Origin: Planctomycetota bacterium
Lineage (GTDB): Bacteria > Planctomycetota > J058 > JAJDCP01
Assembly: GCA_029260765.1 (NCBI GenBank)
Contig: JAJDCP010000159.1
Coordinates: 30,422 to 94,421, forward strand
DNA: 64,000 bases
Direction: 5' to 3'
Positions 32,126-41,354 of this stretch are shown here, in pieces. The number at the start of each line of letters is the position of its first letter. Positions within the stretch are counted from its first letter, which is position 1. The translations under genes were made by a program, and so were the position numbers. A model generated the notes under the pieces. The model did no database searches. It had not been told where the DNA came from and saw nothing but the letters and a program-made list of their open reading frames with translations.

Positions 32126-35100
32126 ATGGCGAGCCGCAGTCCACTCCCCGTCCCTCTGGTCGACGACCGAGACCGCGAGCAGCTCCGCGAAGAACTGTTG
32201 CGCCTGGCGGGGGAGTACGCCCGCGGCTGGAGCACGCGCGAGTTCGGCCCGGGCATGGCTCTCGTCGAGCTGATCGCTTTCCAGAACGGCATCGCCATCG
32301 AACGCCTCAACGGCTTCGCCGGCAAGGCCTTCCTCGAAACCCTGAACCTGGTGGGGCTCGCATTGCGACCGCGCATCGCGGCCCGAGCCATGGTCCATCT
32401 GCGGCCGGTCGCAGGCATACCGGCCGAGGGAAGCTGGGTCCCGCAAGGCACTCCGATCGCCAGCGAAGAGGAAGAAGCCGACTCCGGCCCCATCGTCTTC
32501 GAGACCTCGCGCGCGGTGCGCGTCAGCAGCCGGCGACTGATCGGGGCCTTCAGCCGGGTCGGGCACAGCTACGCCGACCACAGCAGCGCGCTGGCCAGCG
32601 GCGAGAGCTTTGTGCTCTTTGACGGCCTGAGGCCCGTGCGTTCGCGCCTGTTCATCAGCGACGAACGCCTGTCGCTGCTGCTCGATGAAGGGCAACTCGA
32701 CGTGTTTGTCGAGCTCACCGACCTTGAAGATCCGCTGCCCCTGGCTGAGCGCATGATCTGGGAATTCTGGGACGGCCAGGCCTGGATCGAGGTGGGGGCA
32801 GAGACACTGCCGCCGCTGGCCGGGCCTCTGGGAATCCGCCAGGGCTTCCGCCTGCGCGGACCTCTGCCGGTCGCCGAAGACGTCCAGTTCCCCTTGCTTT
32901 TCCAATGCAACCACGAGGGGATGTGGCTGAAGCTCGAGCTCGACAAACCGCTGCTCGATGCCGAGCTCGCCTATGGCAACGCCGCCTCCATTCTGCTGCG
33001 CGTCGAGGCACCCGAAGCCGGCATTCGGCCCGATTGTGCGGTGCGTTTCGACCCCCAGACCGGCTACGAGTCCCTGTTCCTCGGCGAATCCTTCAAGCCC
33101 CTGGGCGAGGCTCCCAGTTTTGACAGCGCGTTCTACCTCGCTGCCGAAGATGCCTTTGGACGCGCCGACGCGCGCATCCAGGTCGACTTCACTTTGGTCA
33201 GCCGGGGAGACAATCCCGCCTCGCTGCCATCGCCGCAATTGATCCTGAAATGGGAATTCTACGACGGTGAAGAGTGGGTCGAGCTCGGCACCTCGACGCC
33301 CTATGGCGTGCACTCCACACGCCCCGACTTCTACTTCTACGACTCGACCCAGGGCTTCTACTGGAGCGGGACCGTGGGCTTTGAGCGTCCCGCCACCTGG
33401 ACGGCGAACAGCGTGCGCAACCTGCGCGCCCACTGGCTGCGATGCCGCATCCATGCGGGCGACTACGGCAAGCCCGAGACACTGGTGATCGGCCCGGACG
33501 GCATCGACTGGCGGGCCAGCCAGCCGGTCTCTCCGCCCGAGATCTCCAAGTTGACCATACGCTACAGCGGTGTGCTCGAGAAGCCGCAGGTGTTGCGCGG
33601 TGAGCGGGATTTCTCCTTCTACGCTCCCGAAGAGATCCTGGCCGAGCGCAGCCGCTTCGCGATGTTTCCTCGGCCAGACCTTGAGCCCCCCCTGTTCTTT
33701 GTCGGGCTCGATGGGCTGCCGCCGCCTGGCGAGTTCTGCCTCGAGTTCGAGCTCGACGAGCCCAAACATGGCGCGGCGAATACCTCGGGGCACGCCAGCT
33801 GGGAGTACTGGAATGGCCGCCGCTGGGCAGACTTGCGCCCGCTCGACCTGACAGGGGGGCTCAGCCGTTCTGAGTTGCTGAGTTTCCGCACGCCCGCGGA
33901 TTGGGAATGCTGCGATGCCTTCGGCCGCAGCGGCCATTGGTTGCGGGCCCGCTTTGCCAGTGGCGTCGATGGGAGCCTTCCCCACCAGCGTGTCCGCCAC
34001 ATCCGCCTGAACACCGCTCCGGCGCGCGAAGGCAGCTCGATCCTGAACGAGCGCCTGGGACGTTCCAGTGGTCTGGCCCGGCAGAGCTTCAGACTGTCGA
34101 ATGGGCCCTTGACGGGCGAGCTGAAGTTGGCGGTCGAAGAACCTGCCCGCCTGCTCGAACACGAGCGGGCCGCGTTGACGGCGACCTTCGGCAGCGATGC
34201 GGTCTGGCAGGACAACGGGACGCAGTGGGCGCGCTGGATGGAGGTGCCCCACTTCGCCGATTCGACCCGACGCGACCGCCACTTCACCGTCGACCGGGTG
34301 GTGGGCCGGGTGTGCTTCGGCGATGGCACGCGGGGCCTGATCCCCCACCAGGGCTCGGAGATCGTGGTGCTGTCCTACCGCATCGGCGGCGGGGAGCGTG
34401 GCAACGTGCCGGCGGGCAGCCTCAACGTGATGCGCGAATCGGTGCCCTATCTCGAGGGGGTCCGCAACCCGACGCCGGCGCGGGGGGGCGCAGACCTCCA
34501 GGCGCTCGAGGAAGTCCTCGTACAGGGGCCTCAGCTGCTGCGCAACCGCAACCGGGCGATGGCGGTCGAAGACTACCAGGTCCTTGTCGAGCGCGCCTTT
34601 CCCGAGGTCGCGCGCGCGTTGTGCGTCACGGAGCCTCTCGAGGATGGGGTCGTCAAGCTGTTCCTGGTGCCGGTACCCGATGCGGGCGAGGCGGTGCCCG
34701 CAGGACCTCCGCGGCCGAGCCCCGAGCTTCGGGTTGCCGTCGAGGGGTACCTGCGCAGCATCTGTTGCCCGACTTTGAGGGTCGTGGTGGGGGCGCCACG
34801 CTATGTGCCGATTTCGGTGCGGCTGGCGTTTGTGGCGCGCAAGGTGGGCGCGCAATCGGAGCGGCTCAAGCTGAAGCTCGAAGGGAGAGTGCGGCGCTTC
34901 CTTGACCCGGTACAGGGTGGCAACGACGGCGCTGGCTGGCCCTGGGGACGAGGGCTGGCGGCCGCCGAGCTCAACCAGGTACTCCGCGACCTCGCCGAGG
35001 TCGAACGCCTGACCGACATCGACCTGATCGATGGGGCACGCATGCGGTCGGTCGATCGGCGCAACCTGGCGGAGCGTGAGTTGTTCGAGTTGGTCTCGGT

Positions 35101-35131
35101 CGAGGCCCGCGAAGAACACCCGAGGCCTTGA
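32126..35131 (+). CDS. Baseplate assembly protein (gpJ-like), orphan contractile-injection component
   Basis: This 1001-residue protein follows the plan of the large putative baseplate assembly proteins of extracellular contractile injection systems. The N-terminus reads RDREQLREELLRLAGEYARGWSTR, with a short EFGPGMALVELIAFQNG following. Three WEFYDGEEW-like segments (IWEFWDGQAW, LKWEFYDGEEW, SWEYWNGRRW) mark repeated beta domains. The C-terminal third carries the gpJ-like region (VCFGDGTRGLIPHQGSE, YRIGGGERGNVPAGSL, NRAMAVEDYQVLVERAFPEVARA). In complete systems it forms the wedge of the baseplate. No sheath, tube, spike or ATPase genes are nearby. The downstream gene overlaps its stop by one base. 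The SD is weak. Confidence 0.75.
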   Translation: MASRSPLPVPLVDDRDREQLREELLRLAGEYARGWSTREFGPGMALVELIAFQNGIAIERLNGFAGKAFLETLNLVGLALRPRIAARAMVHLRPVAGIPAEGSWVPQGTPIASEEEEADSGPIVFETSRAVRVSSRRLIGAFSRVGHSYADHSSALASGESFVLFDGLRPVRSRLFISDERLSLLLDEGQLDVFVELTDLEDPLPLAERMIWEFWDGQAWIEVGAETLPPLAGPLGIRQGFRLRGPLPVAEDVQFPLLFQCNHEGMWLKLELDKPLLDAELAYGNAASILLRVEAPEAGIRPDCAVRFDPQTGYESLFLGESFKPLGEAPSFDSAFYLAAEDAFGRADARIQVDFTLVSRGDNPASLPSPQLILKWEFYDGEEWVELGTSTPYGVHSTRPDFYFYDSTQGFYWSGTVGFERPATWTANSVRNLRAHWLRCRIHAGDYGKPETLVIGPDGIDWRASQPVSPPEISKLTIRYSGVLEKPQVLRGERDFSFYAPEEILAERSRFAMFPRPDLEPPLFFVGLDGLPPPGEFCLEFELDEPKHGAANTSGHASWEYWNGRRWADLRPLDLTGGLSRSELLSFRTPADWECCDAFGRSGHWLRARFASGVDGSLPHQRVRHIRLNTAPAREGSSILNERLGRSSGLARQSFRLSNGPLTGELKLAVEEPARLLEHERAALTATFGSDAVWQDNGTQWARWMEVPHFADSTRRDRHFTVDRVVGRVCFGDGTRGLIPHQGSEIVVLSYRIGGGERGNVPAGSLNVMRESVPYLEGVRNPTPARGGADLQALEEVLVQGPQLLRNRNRAMAVEDYQVLVERAFPEVARALCVTEPLEDGVVKLFLVPVPDAGEAVPAGPPRPSPELRVAVEGYLRSICCPTLRVVVGAPRYVPISVRLAFVARKVGAQSERLKLKLEGRVRRFLDPVQGGNDGAGWPWGRGLAAAELNQVLRDLAEVERLTDIDLIDGARMRSVDRRNLAERELFELVSVEAREEHPRP

Positions 35132-36132
35132 TGTCCGACAAACCGGAAACGGCGTCCGAGGCTGGCGCGGGCCTGCGGGTCGTCGTGCAGATCCCCTGCC
35201 ACAACGAGGCCGAGACCCTGCCCCAGGTGCTGGCCGAGATCCCCCGTGATCTGCCAGGTGTGCGTGATGTGCGGGTGTTGGTCATCGATGACGGCTCCAG
35301 CGACGGCACGGCCGCGATCGCCCGCGCGCACGGGGCTGACCACGTGCTGGGCTGGCCGCATCGGCGGGGGCTGGCGGCGGCGTTCCGCGAGGGACTCGCC
35401 CACTGCTTGCGCCTGGGAGCCGATGTGATCGTGCAGACCGATGGCGACAACCAATACCGGGGCAGCAGCATCCCCGCGCTGGTCGCCCCGGTCATGCACG
35501 GAGGCAGCGACATCTGCATCGGAATCCGGCCGATCGCGACGATGCCTTTTTCGCGCCTCAAGCGGCTGCTGCAGTACTTTGGCAGCTTCGTGGTGCGCCT
35601 GGCCTCAAACACCCAGGTGCGCGACGCGGCGAGCGGCTTCCGCGCCTTCTCGCGCCGGGCCGCGTTGCAGCTGACGGTGATCTCCGACTTCAGCTATACG
35701 CTCGAGACGGTGCTGCAGGCTCCGAGCAAGGGGCTGGCGATCGCCCAGGTCCCGATCGAGGTCAACCCTCCCACGCGGCCTTCGCGCCTGGCCGCCTCCA
35801 GCTGGCAGTATGTGCGGCGTAGCGCGCCGACCATCTTCCGCATGATGCTGCTCTATTCCCCACTGCGTCTGTTCGGTCTGCTCGGCGGGCTGGCATCCCT
35901 GGCCGGTGGCCTGGGCATCGGACGCTTCATGATGTACTACCTGCGCGACGGCGGCGCCGGGCACATCCAGTCGCTGGTTCTGGCTTCGGCGGCGCTCATC
36001 CTCGGCTGCGGTCTGATCTCGCTGGGCCTGGTCGCCGACCTGATCGCCGCGAACCGCAAACACCTCGAAGAGGTCCTGGCACGGGTGCGCCAGCTCGAGC
36101 TGGGAAAGCCGGACGGCCCCGACGAGAATTGA
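35131..36132 (+). CDS. Polyprenyl-phosphate mannosyltransferase-like GT2 (DPM1-type)
   Basis: This 333-residue protein has a GT-A domain with VVVQIPCHNEAETLPQVLAE, VIDDGSSDGTAAIA and IVQTDGDNQYRG, the usual DxD-like motif. VRDAASGFRAFSRRA follows, then two C-terminal membrane helices (about residues 245-270 and 280-310) and a charged coiled tail. Such enzymes move a sugar from a nucleotide donor to polyprenyl phosphate at the membrane face. ATG 35131 overlaps the baseplate gene stop as TGATG. Donor sugar unknown. Confidence 0.85.
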   Translation: MSDKPETASEAGAGLRVVVQIPCHNEAETLPQVLAEIPRDLPGVRDVRVLVIDDGSSDGTAAIARAHGADHVLGWPHRRGLAAAFREGLAHCLRLGADVIVQTDGDNQYRGSSIPALVAPVMHGGSDICIGIRPIATMPFSRLKRLLQYFGSFVVRLASNTQVRDAASGFRAFSRRAALQLTVISDFSYTLETVLQAPSKGLAIAQVPIEVNPPTRPSRLAASSWQYVRRSAPTIFRMMLLYSPLRLFGLLGGLASLAGGLGIGRFMMYYLRDGGAGHIQSLVLASAALILGCGLISLGLVADLIAANRKHLEEVLARVRQLELGKPDGPDEN

Positions 36133-36142
36133 GCCGGTCGCC

Positions 36143-36159
36143 GCCGGCTTTGCGCCGGC
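36143..36159 (+). terminator. GC-rich hairpin after the GT2 gene
   Basis: GCCGGC (36143-36148) and GCCGGC (36154-36159) pair across a five-base TTTGC loop. There is no T tract, so termination would be weak or factor-dependent. It lies 11 bases after the stop. Confidence 0.3.
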
Positions 36160-36216
36160 CGCTCGGGGTGTGGTAGACTCCCGGCCCGTTCCGGCGCCGG
36201 CTAGAGGGAGAGCCTG

Positions 36217-39200
36217 TTGGTCTCAGCCATCTTGTTCCGTCCCCTGCCCGCAGCCGCGCCGACGGGCGACGACAGCCTGAGCGCGGGTCTGCGCGAGGAA
36301 GGCTACGACCCCGACCGCCTGCCCGGCCTCTTCGCTCAGCTCGGCCAGCTCTGCGCCGAAGATCTGCGCTACGCGTTGCTCGATCTTCGTGGGGTTCCAC
36401 GTTTGAGCCCGGCACAGCTGCACGGGCTGGTGCGCTGCCAGCAGCTGCTCCAGAGAGCGGGGGGCTGCTTGCTGCTGGCCGATCTGAGCGAGCCGGTTCA
36501 GGCACTCTTGAAGCTGTTGAAGCTCGAGTCTGCGTTGCGGGTCTATGGCGATGCCGCGGCTGCCTGTCTGGCCTGGCAGAGGTTGTGCGACGCAGAGCGC
36601 GCGGCGTTGGAAGAGGCCGAAGCGCTGCGCATGATCGAGCTCCCCGGAGACGCCGAGAGCCCTCCCCGTACCGCAGGTCCCGACTGTCTGGTGGTGGTAG
36701 AGCTGTACGCCGAGAGCCTGCGGGGGTTGCCCGGACTGGTGCGCGGTCTGTTGCAGACCGGGGTGCGCGAGCTGTGCCTCGACACCGTCCGCCTTGGCGA
36801 GTTGCAGGCGGAGACGCTGCGTCCTGTGATCGAGTCCCAGCGCCAGGCAGAGGCTGCAGGAGCCCATCTCGGCTTGTGTCGAGTAGGTGCACGCCTCGAG
36901 CCCCAGCTCAAGTTATTGGGAAAGCTACCGGTCTACCGCTCTCCCGAAGATGGCCTCCGTGCGGCCCGGCTTCGGACACTCCAGGCACAGAGCCTGCCCA
37001 CAGCCGACGCGGGGGTGGTGTTGCGGGCGGAACCGGGGCTCGTAGCACAGGTCTCCAACGAGCTCGCCCGCGGCAGCCGCAGCCTGATCATCGACGGCTC
37101 GAGCTGGACAAGCTTCGGTGAGGCGGAGATGGAGCTCTTGCTGCAGGCCCGCGAACGTGTGGCCGCCGAGGCGGGGCGCATGGCCATCGCGGCGCTGCCA
37201 GGGGGGGCGCGCACCCTGCTGCAGACGCTCGGGATCGCCGAGGCCTTCGCGTGTTTCGCTACAGCCAACGAGGCGGCTTCAGCCCTGTCCGAAGGCCGCA
37301 TCGAACCGCTGACGCCCATGCCGGACGGGTCCTTGCCCGACGCAGCTCTCGACGCCCTTCATGCTGTCGCGCACAACGATCCAGAGACCATTCCCGGCGT
37401 TGAACGTGTCAGTGACACGCTGCTGCGTGTGCGGCGCCCGTCCGCCGAGGGTGGCGAGCGGCGCGTCAGCCTGTCGCTGCTGCGGCCCCGTGCCGAGCAA
37501 CTGCCACAACTCGAGGCCTGGGTCGACGCGCAGCCGCCCTCTTCGCAGGCCCTGATCGAGCTCGACGCCTGCGGTCCGGCGCAGGTTGCACCCCAGGCCC
37601 AGCTCGAAGCCCTGATGCCTGCCTTGCAGCGGGCGGAGGCGCGAGGAATCCAGCTGGTCTTTTGCGGCGCGCAACCGGCTCTGCTGAAGTTGCTGGGTCT
37701 TCTCGAGCTGGATGGCAGGCTTTTTTTTGCTGGTCCGCTGAGCGCCGCCGCCTGGCTGGCCGATGAACTCGATAAGGGCCTTTCGTGCGTCGACTTCGAG
37801 ATGGTACACTGCGGAATTGACGTTCCCAGAGATCCGGTCCATACTCCGAGTGAGGTTGCTGACACCTCCTCATCGACTTCAACTGTGGTGACAAGGATTC
37901 CCGGCATGACTGCACAGGAAAAGTACTACTGGATCGCGGACGACGAGACGGTGCGCAAGCTGCTCGCGCAGGAAGATGCACCGGGCCGCGACGAGGTCCC
38001 TGCCAGTCCATCCTACCTCGAAGATGACGCGCCGGCACCCGGCGGCACCAAGGTCATGCCCGCGCCGACCTTCTTGGACGACGACGACGAGCTTGAAGTC
38101 AAGCACAAGACTACGGAGATGGCCGCGCCCAGTTTCCTTGACGAAGAAGAGGATGAGCTGCAGCCACGCGGCCAGACCAAGCAGATCGCCGTGCCGAGCT
38201 TCCTCGACGAGGAAGACGACGAAACGGCGCCTGCCGCCGCGAGTAGCGAAGATGAAGACAAAGCGCTCGAGCTACGCAAGAAGACTGCCGAGTTCTCGGT
38301 ACCCAGCTTCCTGACCGACGAGATCGAAGAAGAGGTTGAGGAAGCACCCGCTGCCGGTATTCCCGAGTCACGCAACAAGACCGCAGAGTTCGCAGTCCCG
38401 AGCTTCCTGACTGAAGAAGATGAAGAAGAGCTCCCCGCAGCCAGAAATAAGACCGTCGAGTTCGGCGTCCCCAACTTCCTCGAAGAAGAGGACGAAGAGG
38501 GCGACGGCCTGGCTCCTGACGGCAAGACCGCCAAGTTCGGTGTGCCGAGCTTCCTCAGCACCGGTGAAGCCGAGCATATGCCCGATGCGCCTCGTGGCAA
38601 GACCGCAGAGTTCGCGGTTCCCAACTTCCTGACTGCTGAGGACAGCAGCGAGGAGATGCCCTCGGCGCCTGCCCGTCGCAAAACGGCGGAGTTCGCGGTT
38701 CCCAACTTCCTGACTGCTGAAGCCGACGACGACCTCGACGATGTTCCTCCGCCGGCCAAAAAGAAGTCCAAGTCGGCAGAGTTCCGCATCCCCGACTTCA
38801 TCGGCGAAGAAGATGCCGAGGACGGCGAAGCCGACCCGCAAGAAGCCCAACCCGCCGACGACGGTCCCGCGGGCTTCAAGTCGGCCGATTTCAAGGTGCC
38901 CGAATTCAAGGGCGGCAGCGCCGCGACCGGGGGCCAGGAAGATGAGGGCCCTCGCGGCTTCAAGTCGGCCGATTTCAAGGTGCCCTCCGAAGTCGACATG
39001 TTCTCTGGCGAAGAGCCGGACTTCGCGATGAGCGACGACGCCAAGCGATTCCAGGCTGCCCAGACCATGATCGAGATGCCGGATGAAGGCGAGAGCGGCT
39101 TCCGCGGCGAGAAATTCAATGACGCCCTCGGTTTTCAGGGCGCCAAGACCATGGTCGACATGGAAGCCCCGGACTTTGACGACGAGGAAGAGGAAGAAGC

Positions 39201-39846
39201 CCAGGAAGCGGCGCAGTTCCAAGCGGCCCGCACCATGGTCGACATGGAGGCCCCGACTCTCGACGACGAGGAAGAGGACGAGACCTCCAAGCATCGTCGC
39301 CAGTTCCAGGATCTGCGTACCATGCCCGAGATGGCTGCGCCGACGTTGGACGATGAGGAACCCGGGAAGGCGCAGTTCCAGCAGGCCAAGACGATGGTCG
39401 AGCGCGACTTCAACGAAGCCCTCGAAGATGAGCAGCCGGCCCCCGCCGCCAACGCGGGATTCCAGTCCGCACAGACCATGGTCGATGGCGAAGACGAAGG
39501 CATCGGCCCGTTGAAGAGGACCGCAGCTTTCCAGAGCTCGGCCACTATGCCCGACAACGCTGAGCTCTCCCCGCTGCGGCGTGCGACCACGGAGCCGGAG
39601 TTCGATGCGGTCCAACAGGCGCGGGCACAGGTCTCCGGCCGGCACGATGTCAGCGACGCGCCCGAAAAGAAGTCACCGATGGGCATGATCGTTGTCGTGG
39701 TCCTGGTGCTGGTCGCGCTGGCCTTCGGCGGCTACCAGCTGTTTATCAAGCCGCCTGAGGGGACCACCCCCGAGCAGGAGGCGGTCCTCGAGAGCCTCGG
39801 CACGCAAGTCGACTCGATGCTCGATGCCGGCTTGTTGCCCGAATAA
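36217..39846 (+). CDS. STAS-domain scaffold with Thr-repeat tail and C-terminal anchor
   Basis: This 1209-residue frame starts at TTG 36217 after GGGAG. Residues 30-520 hold about four degenerate STAS (anti-sigma-antagonist-like) units; clearest are LLDLRGVPRLSPAQL, SLIIDGSSWTSFGEAE and ALIELDACGPAQVAP. From 564 a separate-looking part begins with MTAQEKYYWIADDETV. Residues 600-860 contain about ten repeats of the type K-T-A-E-F-A-V-P-(S/N)-F-L followed by acidic runs, 885-925 two of K-S-A-D-F-K-V-P, and 945-1110 seven of F-Q-x-x-x-T-M-V-D. One C-terminal transmembrane helix (MGMIVVVVLVLVALAFGG, about 1156) anchors it. The conserved Thr suggests multiple phosphorylation and FHA docking. A promoter-like site at 37817 and ATG 37906 raise the possibility of two products. 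Function unknown. Confidence 0.7.
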   Translation: MVSAILFRPLPAAAPTGDDSLSAGLREEGYDPDRLPGLFAQLGQLCAEDLRYALLDLRGVPRLSPAQLHGLVRCQQLLQRAGGCLLLADLSEPVQALLKLLKLESALRVYGDAAAACLAWQRLCDAERAALEEAEALRMIELPGDAESPPRTAGPDCLVVVELYAESLRGLPGLVRGLLQTGVRELCLDTVRLGELQAETLRPVIESQRQAEAAGAHLGLCRVGARLEPQLKLLGKLPVYRSPEDGLRAARLRTLQAQSLPTADAGVVLRAEPGLVAQVSNELARGSRSLIIDGSSWTSFGEAEMELLLQARERVAAEAGRMAIAALPGGARTLLQTLGIAEAFACFATANEAASALSEGRIEPLTPMPDGSLPDAALDALHAVAHNDPETIPGVERVSDTLLRVRRPSAEGGERRVSLSLLRPRAEQLPQLEAWVDAQPPSSQALIELDACGPAQVAPQAQLEALMPALQRAEARGIQLVFCGAQPALLKLLGLLELDGRLFFAGPLSAAAWLADELDKGLSCVDFEMVHCGIDVPRDPVHTPSEVADTSSSTSTVVTRIPGMTAQEKYYWIADDETVRKLLAQEDAPGRDEVPASPSYLEDDAPAPGGTKVMPAPTFLDDDDELEVKHKTTEMAAPSFLDEEEDELQPRGQTKQIAVPSFLDEEDDETAPAAASSEDEDKALELRKKTAEFSVPSFLTDEIEEEVEEAPAAGIPESRNKTAEFAVPSFLTEEDEEELPAARNKTVEFGVPNFLEEEDEEGDGLAPDGKTAKFGVPSFLSTGEAEHMPDAPRGKTAEFAVPNFLTAEDSSEEMPSAPARRKTAEFAVPNFLTAEADDDLDDVPPPAKKKSKSAEFRIPDFIGEEDAEDGEADPQEAQPADDGPAGFKSADFKVPEFKGGSAATGGQEDEGPRGFKSADFKVPSEVDMFSGEEPDFAMSDDAKRFQAAQTMIEMPDEGESGFRGEKFNDALGFQGAKTMVDMEAPDFDDEEEEEAQEAAQFQAARTMVDMEAPTLDDEEEDETSKHRRQFQDLRTMPEMAAPTLDDEEPGKAQFQQAKTMVERDFNEALEDEQPAPAANAGFQSAQTMVDGEDEGIGPLKRTAAFQSSATMPDNAELSPLRRATTEPEFDAVQQARAQVSGRHDVSDAPEKKSPMGMIVVVVLVLVALAFGGYQLFIKPPEGTTPEQEAVLESLGTQVDSMLDAGLLPE
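37817..37845 (+). promoter_or_regulatory. Possible internal promoter in the STAS/Thr-repeat gene
   Basis: TTGACG (37817-37822), 17 bases, then CATACT (37840-37845) forms a near-consensus sigma-70-like promoter. It lies where the protein changes from the STAS part to the repeat part and codon character weakens. ATG 37906 in the same frame follows AAGGA. This would allow a separate repeat-only product of 646 residues. Confidence 0.4.
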
Positions 39847-39851
39847 CGACG

Positions 39852-40433
39852 ATGGACAGCCTGCTTTCGGACGCGGAACGACGGACTCTGCTCAGCCTGG
39901 CTCGACGCAGTATCGAAACACGGCTCCAGTCCGGGCAAGCCCTGGTGCAGAGACCGCCAGGAGATGTCTACCAGCGCTGCTATGGCGCCTTTGTGACATT
40001 GCATCGGGGCAAGGCACTGCGTGGCTGCCTCGGTTACATCGAGCCGCGCGGCCCGCTCGCCGAACAGATCATCGAGCTGGCCTGGATGGCGGCCCACCAG
40101 GACCATCGCTTCCAACCCGTCGTGCTCGGGGAGCTGCCTGCCCTGCACATCGAGATCTCCGTGCTGAGCCCCGTGCGCCCGGTCGAATCGGTCGAGACGT
40201 TGCTCGTGGGCCGTGATGGTTTGATCGTCTCCCAGGGCACGAAACGCGGACTGTTGCTCCCGCAAGTGGCGAGCGAGCGCGGCTGGGACGTGCCGACCTT
40301 CCTGGAACAGACCTGCCTCAAGGCTGGGTTGCCCCGCGACGCTTGGCGCCACGGAGCCCAGATCGAGGCCTTCAGCTGCGAGGTCTTCGGAGAGCCGCAT
40401 GAACAAGACAGCCCTCCAGCAGCTCCTGCGTGA
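39852..40433 (+). CDS. AMMECR1 / AmmeMemoRadiSam system protein A
   Basis: This 193-residue AMMECR1-fold protein has the hallmark LRGCLGYIEP (family consensus LRGCIG) near residue 56. GRDGLIVSQGTKRGLLLPQVASERGWD and FLEQTCLKAGLPRDAW are the two conserved C-terminal blocks. These proteins are widespread; in many bacteria they sit with a Memo-type protein and a radical-SAM enzyme, which are absent here. Biochemical role unknown. It starts 5 bases after the scaffold gene and overlaps rsmA by 35 bases. Confidence 0.9.
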   Translation: MDSLLSDAERRTLLSLARRSIETRLQSGQALVQRPPGDVYQRCYGAFVTLHRGKALRGCLGYIEPRGPLAEQIIELAWMAAHQDHRFQPVVLGELPALHIEISVLSPVRPVESVETLLVGRDGLIVSQGTKRGLLLPQVASERGWDVPTFLEQTCLKAGLPRDAWRHGAQIEAFSCEVFGEPHEQDSPPAAPA

Positions 40434-41298
40434 GCGGGGTCTCTACGCCCGCAAAGAACACGGCCAGAACTTCCTGATCGACGGCAACGTGATGCGCTTC
40501 GTCGTCGATAGCGCAGGGCTGGACCCCAAGCGTGTCGTCCTCGAGGTCGGCACGGGTCTGGGCCAGCTGACCTTGCTGCTGTGCGCCCAGGCTGGGCAGG
40601 TGGTCAGTGTCGAGATCGACCCCCGGCTGCTGGTGCTGGCACGCGAACGCTTGGTCGATTGCCACAATCTCGAGCTGATCGGCGACGATTGCCTCGAGAA
40701 GAAGTCACGCCTGGCAGGCACCGTCACCACCGCGCTCGAGCGGGCCGGGGCGGGCGCCTTCGACCTGGTGGCGAACCTGCCGTACAACTGCGCTTCGCCT
40801 CTCTTGCTGGCCCTTCTCGAGCTGGACCTCGAGCGGGCCGACGCCCAGGCCATGCGTCTGTCCCAGGCAGTGGTCATGGTGCAGCTCGATGTCTGCCACC
40901 GCTGGACCGCTGGACCAGGCAGCAAGGCGTACGGTGTGCCCAGCATTCTGATGCAGCTGCTCGCCCGCGTCGAGCTGCTGAAGTGCGTCAAGCCTGCCTG
41001 CTTCTGGCCCCAACCACAGGTCACATCCGCGATCGCGCGGCTGACACGGTTACCCGCCGAAGAGGCTGCGCCCGCCGAGATCTACCGGGCCGTCAAGGCG
41101 CTGGTACGCAGCCTGTTCTGCTACCGACGCAAGACGCTCTCGAAGGCCTGCAAGAATGCGCGCGATCTCCCCTGGCAGCGGCCTCAGCTGCTGGCGGCCT
41201 TCGACGCGCAGGGTGTGGCGGCGAGCCAGCGGGTCGAGACCCTGCCGCCCACAGTGTTCCGGGCGGTCGCACAACAGTTGGCCGGGGATGGAGCTTGA
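40399..41298 (+). CDS. rsmA: 16S rRNA dimethyladenosine transferase RsmA/KsgA
   Basis: This 299-residue methyltransferase dimethylates the two adjacent adenines near the 3' end of 16S rRNA, with SAM as donor. The conserved N-terminal KEHGQNFLID, the SAM loop VLEVGTGLGQLT, the acidic VSVEIDPRL and the catalytic NLPYN (here FDLVANLPYNCASP) are all present, followed by FWPQPQVTSAI. GGAGAG before ATG 40399 lies inside the AMMECR1 gene, so translation is coupled. Confidence 0.95.
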   Translation: MNKTALQQLLRERGLYARKEHGQNFLIDGNVMRFVVDSAGLDPKRVVLEVGTGLGQLTLLLCAQAGQVVSVEIDPRLLVLARERLVDCHNLELIGDDCLEKKSRLAGTVTTALERAGAGAFDLVANLPYNCASPLLLALLELDLERADAQAMRLSQAVVMVQLDVCHRWTAGPGSKAYGVPSILMQLLARVELLKCVKPACFWPQPQVTSAIARLTRLPAEEAAPAEIYRAVKALVRSLFCYRRKTLSKACKNARDLPWQRPQLLAAFDAQGVAASQRVETLPPTVFRAVAQQLAGDGA

Positions 41299-41354
41299 GC
41301 GAGAGTGCGTGGAGGCGGAACACTCCCGCGGACACAGTCTGCAGTAAGGACGGA

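Noticed and set aside
31988..35119. Minus-strand open frame continuing upstream of miaB for over 1000 codons
   Set aside because: It is antisense to the baseplate gene, whose protein has recognisable domains; the minus frame gives a Gly/Arg/Gln/His-rich product without motifs. High GC leaves few stops on the opposite strand.
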